A program made the position numbers and the translations under genes. DNA of 64,000 nucleotides, taken from the NCBI RefSeq assembly GCF_011752975.1, contig NZ_VWWP01000010.1:98639-162638 (forward strand), written 5' to 3'. The notes under the pieces were generated by a model. It saw only the letters and a program-made list of their open reading frames with translations, had not been told where the DNA came from and searched no databases. This document shows positions 59,174 through 64,000 of the stretch, piece by piece; within the stretch, counting starts at the first letter, position 1; each line of letters begins with the position of its first letter. Source of the stretch: Chryseobacterium sp. Tr-659 (lineage in GTDB: Bacteria > Bacteroidota > Bacteroidia > Flavobacteriales > Weeksellaceae).

Positions 59174-60246
59174 TACAGCTGAAAACATTCAATAGAAAAG
59201 AACTGGAAGATTTCATATCGTCCGGAGATTTCGAGCAGTATGATTTTCTTCCCATTACAAAGCATCGTGCGTTATCACATATCAGAAATCCTAAAGCGGG
59301 TGATGAAGATACTCTTCTCATTCTTGCTTTTCATGAAGAGAGACTGGCAGGATATGTAGGATGCTTCCCGGATTGTTTTGATATTGACGGAAAAAAGATC
59401 CGTTATGCGTGGCTAAGCACATTGTATATAAACCCTGAATTCCGGAAAGAAAGACCTGCAAAAAAGCTGTTGAAGAAGGTTTTCGAAGAATATGAAGGTA
59501 AAATTGCCATAACGGAATTCACCAAAGAAGCAGAAGCACTGTATAATATCATGGGTGTTTTTGAATATGTTTTTCCAAAAGAAGGAAAACGGTACTATTT
59601 CAGAACAGACGCAGCAAAAATGATTCCTGAAAAAAAGCCTGGAACAAAAAAAATAGAACCTTTGTTTCACATCTTGGATGCCGCTGCTAATCTGTTGATT
59701 TCAACAAAGAATTTAGGAATACAGAAACCTGATTTTCGATATGAAACGCTAAGCAGTATTGATCAGGAAAGTGCTGATTTTATAAGTGAATTTCAAAGTC
59801 AGCGAAATGCGGAAGAGATCAATATTTTTATAAAAAATCCCTGGGTTTTGGAAGGGAAAAAAGATGGAAGGTATCTTTTCTCAAGTTTCGCCGGGGTTTT
59901 TAAGTATTTCTGGGTGAAGATATATGATAAGGATAATAGACTTAGCACATGTCTGATGCTTCAGCTTCGTGACGGATATCTTAAAATTCCTTACCTTTTT
60001 TCAGTTTCAGATTTAGATGAGGTTGTTGGCTTTTTAAACTATTTTATCGTTGAAAATAAAGTGAAAGGCTTTACCTGCTACCAGACCGAGCTGAATGATG
60101 CCATTCAAAAGTCAAAATCATTTTCAAAGATTTATCAGCGTGATTTCAGAAGAGAATACCTTTTCCACAAGCAGCTGCTACAAGAACTTCCGGAGAATTT
60201 TGATCCTCATTATCAGGATGGAGACGGAGATTGTATGATGACATAA
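59170..60246 (+). CDS. GNAT-like acyltransferase paired with a deacetylase
   Basis: A 358-residue protein. The N-terminal part (about 1-140) has an acyl-CoA N-acyltransferase fold: YAWLSTLYINPEFRKERPAK for CoA binding and TEFTKEAEALYNIMGVFEY. The C-terminal 200 residues (from GTKKIEPLFH) are a second alpha/beta domain I cannot assign. It overlaps the deacetylase gene by 4 bp. The pair could remove one acyl group and add another on the same glycan; this is an inference. Confidence 0.78.
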   Translation: MIQLKTFNRKELEDFISSGDFEQYDFLPITKHRALSHIRNPKAGDEDTLLILAFHEERLAGYVGCFPDCFDIDGKKIRYAWLSTLYINPEFRKERPAKKLLKKVFEEYEGKIAITEFTKEAEALYNIMGVFEYVFPKEGKRYYFRTDAAKMIPEKKPGTKKIEPLFHILDAAANLLISTKNLGIQKPDFRYETLSSIDQESADFISEFQSQRNAEEINIFIKNPWVLEGKKDGRYLFSSFAGVFKYFWVKIYDKDNRLSTCLMLQLRDGYLKIPYLFSVSDLDEVVGFLNYFIVENKVKGFTCYQTELNDAIQKSKSFSKIYQRDFRREYLFHKQLLQELPENFDPHYQDGDGDCMMT

Positions 60247-60305
60247 AAGATTTCTGTAAATTTTGCAGTCTGCAATTACAATTCAACAGATTTTAAAATA
60301 AAAGA

Positions 60306-60380
60306 GGCTGTCTCAAAGACCAAATAATATGACGTTTGCCATTCGAATTTGCTGAAGAATCTTTGAGACAGCCCTTGTTT
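60306..60380 (+). terminator. Terminator or palindromic element after the acyltransferase gene
   Basis: GGCTGTCTCAAAGA (60306-60319) and TCTTTGAGACAGCC (60360-60373) form a perfect 14-bp stem with a 40-nt interior, followed by CTTGTTTTTTT. Long interior makes it a weaker terminator than usual; such palindromes are also seen at the ends of mobile repeats. Confidence 0.65.
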
Positions 60381-60382
60381 TT

Positions 60383-63250
60383 TTAATGTCCGAAAATATC
60401 TTTCAGACTTACTTCTTTGAAGGCTCCCATTTTATGAACAGCTTCCATATTCAGGTTTTCTTTTTTACCGATAATAGCTGTATTAAATTCTACCGATTGA
60501 ATCTCTGTCTGATAGAATTGCCTGATATCTTCAAATTTCAGATGCTGGATCTGTCCGTAGATATCTTTCCTGAAATCATGGTAAATATTCAGCTTCTTTA
60601 ATCTTAAAGTATTGAAGAATATATTATTTCTTGTAACTCTGGTTGATGCAATCTGCTTCAGTGCTGCATTTTTTGCATTTTCAAACTGAATAGGAACTTC
60701 AGGAAGCTCATTCATCAGTTCGTTCAGTGTGTCCACAGCAATCATAAGTTTATCAGGCTGCGTTCCTATATAAGTGGTAATATAGTCAGGATGATTCAGC
60801 TCAGAATTAGCTGCGTAAGAAACATAAGCCGAATAAGCAAGACTTTTACTTTCACGCATCTCCTGGAAGACAATTGAAGATAACCCTCTTCCGAAATACT
60901 CATTGAACACATTGATTTTTCCGAAATGAAGCGGATTTACCATATTTCCCTTTCCAATCTTGCTCATTTCCATCTGAACCATGTCGTAATTGATGAAATA
61001 TACGTTTCCTCCGGTCGCAGGTTCAGGATATTGTTTCGGTTCAGGGATCTGAAGGCTTTCCATTTCCATATAATTTCCAATATATCCTTTGAAATTTTCA
61101 AAATCCTTACCATAGAAAAATACCTGATACGGATAGTTGAAAAGCTTTTTCATTCTGTCTGTAAACACTTCAGATTTGGAGTTTTCAAGCTCCTCTTTGG
61201 AAATAACATCCGTAAAACGCGACTTACTGCCTAGTTTTGTATAATTGGTTAGGGCAGTCATGATACGGTTTTTATCCTTCTTCACGGCCTGGCGATTTTC
61301 AAGCACAGTTTCCACAAACTGACTGTAAACATTCTGATTCGGTTTTACATCGCGCATCCAATGTTGAAGTAAGGCAATTCCCTTTTCTATATTCTCTTCC
61401 AACCCGCTCAGAGAGATGATAAGCTGATCATTGGTTGTCTTAAAATCATTACTGATCCCGATTTTGAAAAATTCCTTTTTTAGATCTTCAGGAGAAAATC
61501 TGTCTGTACCCAGATATTGTAACAGTTGGGTTGAAATTCCCAGCTCCCTGTCATGATCACTTCCAAAAGGAAAAATAAAATGTAACTGGGCAATATCGTT
61601 GTATTTATTTTTAACGAAACTTAATTTTTTTCCCTTGAGCTCATCCGTTGTAATTTCTTTCTGATAATCGATGAACTCTGGTTGAATGTCTTCCGTAATG
61701 TCAGATAGAATTCCTTTTAAAAATTCAGACTGTGTGTCGCGGTTTATTTTAACCGGTGTAATACCTGGATTTTCCACTCTGATCAGGCGGTCGTTTACCC
61801 CTTTTTCTTTATCTACAATCACATAATTATCTTTGAAAAAGGCATTGGCAAAAGTTACTACATCATCTTTCGTAAAAGAAGCGTATTCATCCATTTCGTT
61901 CATTTCCTGTTCCCAGGTTCTTCCTTTAATATAAGAATCATAGAGATTAGTGGCTAATCCTTCTGCCGTTTCAAGACCTTTCATCCTTTGAAGTTTGAAA
62001 TCATTGATAATTGCAGGAAGCATCCAGTCGGGGAACTCTCCTTTTTTGATCAGTTCAATCTCCTCCAATACCATATCCTTTGCTTCTTCCAGTGTCTGTG
62101 TTTCCTTTGGAACAGCCACAATAGAAAAATAGCCGTATTGTCTTAACCCTACAGAAAAAGCCTGTGCCCAAAGCATTTTTTGAGTCTGGTTGATGTGTAG
62201 ATCCAGTAGTCCGGCCTCGCCTCTGTTGCTGAGGATATTGGCTACAACATCAGCCAGCATAGCTTCACGTGTGCCATAGCTGTCAGTTCTCCATGCCAGT
62301 TGCGTTCGTGGGGTAGTGGGGCTTTTTACCGTTCTTTTGATAACTTTTGTAATAGGTTGCTCAATAATTGGTGTCTTTTTCGGTAACTCTTTATAAGGTA
62401 AAGTCCCGAAATACCGATCAATTAATTGAATCGTTTCTTCGAAATCAAGATCTCCAACCAGCACCATAGCATAATTATTAGGAACATAATATTCATCAAA
62501 ATACTTATGAATGGCCTTCATAGAAGGGTTTTTCAAATGTTCCGGTCTTCCTAATGTGGTTTGCTGCCCGTTAGGATGAGTGGGGAAAAGAGCGTCCATC
62601 AATTCGTAGCTCACAAGCCTTGTATCATTGTCTTGTGCTCTGTTGAACTCTTCATATACAGATTCCAGTTCAGTATGAAAAAGACGGAGTACAATTTCGG
62701 AGAATCTTTCCTTTTCTATTGTAAGCCATTTTTCAAGCTCATTGTTAGGGATATTGTTTTTATAAACCGTTTCATCAAACCAGGTATGGGCGTTGGTTCC
62801 GCTTGCACCCAGAGAGGAAATGGCTTTGTCGTATTCATTAGCAATAGCATATTGACTGGCTTGCTGTGAGACTTCATCAATCTTTTTATAGATTTCTTTC
62901 TTCTTTTCAGAATCCTGTTCCGCTTTATGTTCCTCATATAGCGCAGAGATCTGGTCCAGCAGTTCCTTTTCCTTCTCCCAGTTTTGAGTTCCAATTTTAG
63001 AAGTTCCTTTAAACATCATGTGTTCAAGGTAGTGAGCCAATCCTGTATTATCAGCCGGGTCATTATTGCTTCCCGTTTTTACCGGAATAAAAGTCTGAAT
63101 CCTTGGTGCATCGAAATTTTGAGCCAGGAAAACCTTTAAGCCGTTTTTCAAAGTATAGATTCTGACTTTATTTTTATCGTGGGTTACCGTAATATATTCG
63201 TAGTTGTTCTGATCAGTGTGTACCGTTTCTTTATATTTTCTCTCTGTCAT
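60383..63250 (-). CDS. M16-family metallopeptidase (insulinase/pitrilysin)
   Basis: A 955-residue two-lobe zinc peptidase. The inverted zinc motif HYLEH lies at residues 73-77, with a distant Glu in ELESVYEEF near 200, as required for the active lobe; the C-terminal lobe is inactive by design. There is no signal peptide, so it is cytoplasmic or leaderless. A charged helical insert lies between about 95 and 130 (SALYEEHKAEQDSEKKKEIY). It likely degrades oligopeptides. Monocistronic; the 750 bp upstream contain no other supported gene. Confidence 0.92.
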   Translation of the reverse strand: MTERKYKETVHTDQNNYEYITVTHDKNKVRIYTLKNGLKVFLAQNFDAPRIQTFIPVKTGSNNDPADNTGLAHYLEHMMFKGTSKIGTQNWEKEKELLDQISALYEEHKAEQDSEKKKEIYKKIDEVSQQASQYAIANEYDKAISSLGASGTNAHTWFDETVYKNNIPNNELEKWLTIEKERFSEIVLRLFHTELESVYEEFNRAQDNDTRLVSYELMDALFPTHPNGQQTTLGRPEHLKNPSMKAIHKYFDEYYVPNNYAMVLVGDLDFEETIQLIDRYFGTLPYKELPKKTPIIEQPITKVIKRTVKSPTTPRTQLAWRTDSYGTREAMLADVVANILSNRGEAGLLDLHINQTQKMLWAQAFSVGLRQYGYFSIVAVPKETQTLEEAKDMVLEEIELIKKGEFPDWMLPAIINDFKLQRMKGLETAEGLATNLYDSYIKGRTWEQEMNEMDEYASFTKDDVVTFANAFFKDNYVIVDKEKGVNDRLIRVENPGITPVKINRDTQSEFLKGILSDITEDIQPEFIDYQKEITTDELKGKKLSFVKNKYNDIAQLHFIFPFGSDHDRELGISTQLLQYLGTDRFSPEDLKKEFFKIGISNDFKTTNDQLIISLSGLEENIEKGIALLQHWMRDVKPNQNVYSQFVETVLENRQAVKKDKNRIMTALTNYTKLGSKSRFTDVISKEELENSKSEVFTDRMKKLFNYPYQVFFYGKDFENFKGYIGNYMEMESLQIPEPKQYPEPATGGNVYFINYDMVQMEMSKIGKGNMVNPLHFGKINVFNEYFGRGLSSIVFQEMRESKSLAYSAYVSYAANSELNHPDYITTYIGTQPDKLMIAVDTLNELMNELPEVPIQFENAKNAALKQIASTRVTRNNIFFNTLRLKKLNIYHDFRKDIYGQIQHLKFEDIRQFYQTEIQSVEFNTAIIGKKENLNMEAVHKMGAFKEVSLKDIFGH

Positions 63251-63496
63251 ATATAAAACTCATTTCATTCCTTAGAATCCGGAATGCAGTACAAATGTAA
63301 GCAATCAAAAAAAATGTTGGCCGGTTTTTATCACTATTACATCTATTATTATAGTTGAAAAGGTTAATCAGAAGGGGCAAACCCTCATCAATTCAGGAAA
63401 GAGACAAATAATAAATGTCGTCATGTTACAATACTATAATATGTTTAACCTCTTACAAATTCTTTTTTCACTTTTCCTTTTCCTGTTTACTTTATT

Positions 63497-63606
63497 CAGG
63501 AGCTATTTCCTGCTATCCATTTCTACTCCTCGCGCCGTTGTTCCCGCACCAAGACCAAGAGCTATTCCTTGCGTACTGCGGGGTAACCATTTCTATCAGG
63601 GCTAGG
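63497..63606 (+). ncRNA. Conserved-looking structured intergenic element
   Basis: A non-coding stretch with internal repeats: CCATTTCTA at 63517-63525 and 63587-63595, GAGCTATT twice, and a stem CCCGCA (63543-63548) with TGCGGG (63577-63582). It starts CAGGAGCTATTTCCTGC and ends CAGGGCTAGGG. I recall similar GGAGCTATTTCC...CAGGGCTA elements between genes in flavobacteria, so it may be a repeated RNA or a mobile repeat; Flavo-1 RNA is one thing to compare. Strand is a guess. Confidence 0.45.
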
Positions 63607-63793
63607 GTATAGGAGGTTAATAAGCCGTAAGCCATACATGATTAACGACCATTCTTCTTATTCTCTTCCCACCCCATCCACGCTCCAGCCCATTCTCGCC
63701 CTTCCTCCAAACAAATGTTTAAAATTTTTGTTTCTGCGTTTCAGTGGATTAGGCTTAAAATGTGATGTAATATGAAATTTAAGTTAACAAAAC

Positions 63794-63825
63794 TTGTTTT
63801 GCGTGTTAATAAGTTGTTATCTTTG
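63794..63825 (+). promoter_or_regulatory. Strong promoter-like element (first)
   Basis: TTG at 63794-63796, 21-bp spacer, then TATCTTTG at 63818-63825, a close match to the Bacteroidetes promoter. No start codon follows nearby. Confidence 0.7.
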
Positions 63826-63942
63826 CCCCACTGAAAACGAGAGATTATCAGTAAGCGCAGAAGAGGCTTTTAGATAAGCAAAAACATGAGTCTACTTTAA
63901 GAAACAGGCGAAAAAAAACTTTAACTTTTTATCAAATAAAAG

Positions 63943-63972
63943 TTGTGAGATAAAAAAGAGTTTGTATCTTTG
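63943..63972 (+). promoter_or_regulatory. Strong promoter-like element (second), likely before an rRNA operon
   Basis: TTG at 63943-63945, 19-bp spacer, then TATCTTTG at 63965-63972, followed by CAGTCCCAAATAATGG. Two strong promoters in series without an open frame resemble rRNA operon promoters; the gene itself would begin beyond the window. Confidence 0.65.
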
Positions 63973-64000
63973 CAGTCCCAAATAATGGGAGCGCAGGAGT

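Larger units (their letters stand above)
63251..64000. other. Gene-poor right end
   Basis: No supported protein gene. It contains the M16 promoter region, the structured RNA-like element at 63497-63606, a pyrimidine-rich stretch to about 63710, and two strong promoter-like boxes at the end. Short open frames near 63415 lack any family signal. Confidence 0.6.

Noticed and set aside
63415..63612. 65-residue frame near the right end
   Set aside because: Covers the structured repeat element; composition is not protein-like and no start signal is seen.

Overview
The window looks like a chromosome segment of a Chryseobacterium-type flavobacterium (Bacteroidota). Supporting signs are the AT-rich, Shine-Dalgarno-poor gene starts, promoters of the TAnnTTTG type, a Bacteroidetes-style (subtype iii) type VI secretion locus, a curli operon with fused Csg proteins, an RNase G-like enzyme without zinc-link cysteines, and an Mpl/PlsC/Nudix group. 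The genus is an inference from protein flavour. No rRNA or tRNA gene is complete in the window, but two promoter-like elements at the right edge resemble rRNA promoters.

Layout. 1-4.7 kb: partial CoA-transferase, homogentisate dioxygenase, and a TonB-dependent receptor with a thioredoxin-like partner behind a palindromic operator. 5-17.7 kb: small redox and stress genes (quinone-reductase-like dehydrogenase with cupin and divergent HxlR regulator; Crp-like regulator with DoxX and AhpD-like proteins; MdaB-like, monooxygenase and aldo/keto reductase operon), two GNAT acetyltransferases, a LysR regulator and a nitronate monooxygenase. 18-21.2 kb: leftward housekeeping group mpl, lipoprotein, plsC-like, Nudix. 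21.5-28.1 kb: curli operon (CsgA-like, CsgB-like, CsgE with an extra N-terminal domain, CsgF, CsgG with an extra C-terminal barrel, beta-propeller-like lipoprotein), followed by a convergent LuxR-type regulator that lacks the receiver phospho-Asp. 28.3-31.1 kb: OsmC, RNase G, a 29-residue basic peptide, HU.

31.4-49.4 kb is a type VI secretion island. A LuxR-type regulator with Glu at the phospho-acceptor position is divergent from two TssO-like proteins, a PKD-domain membrane protein and TssR. Three near-identical TssD (Hcp) genes then punctuate the locus: TssD1-ClpV-lytic transglycosylase; TssD2-VgrG-LysM protein-PAAR-like effector-membrane protein-two TPR proteins; TssD3. All three TssD genes carry the same promoter with two TCGTAGAA sites 21 bp apart and a fixed 64 bp from the second site to the -7 box. 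The sheath and baseplate genes (TssB, C, E, F, G, K) are not in this window.

49.5-64 kb: polA, a leftward group with a PP2C-like phosphatase and an Imm22-like immunity protein, MgtC, NlpE-like lipoprotein, S46 peptidase, polysaccharide deacetylase with acyltransferase, and an M16 peptidase. The end is a gene-poor stretch with a structured RNA-like element and two strong promoters. Intergenic regions hold several unrelated imperfect inverted repeats of the kind scattered through such genomes.

The strongest leads are the shared TssD operator, the two regulators with altered receivers beside the surface systems they may control, the PAAR-like protein with its membrane partner, and the domain fusions in CsgE and CsgG.
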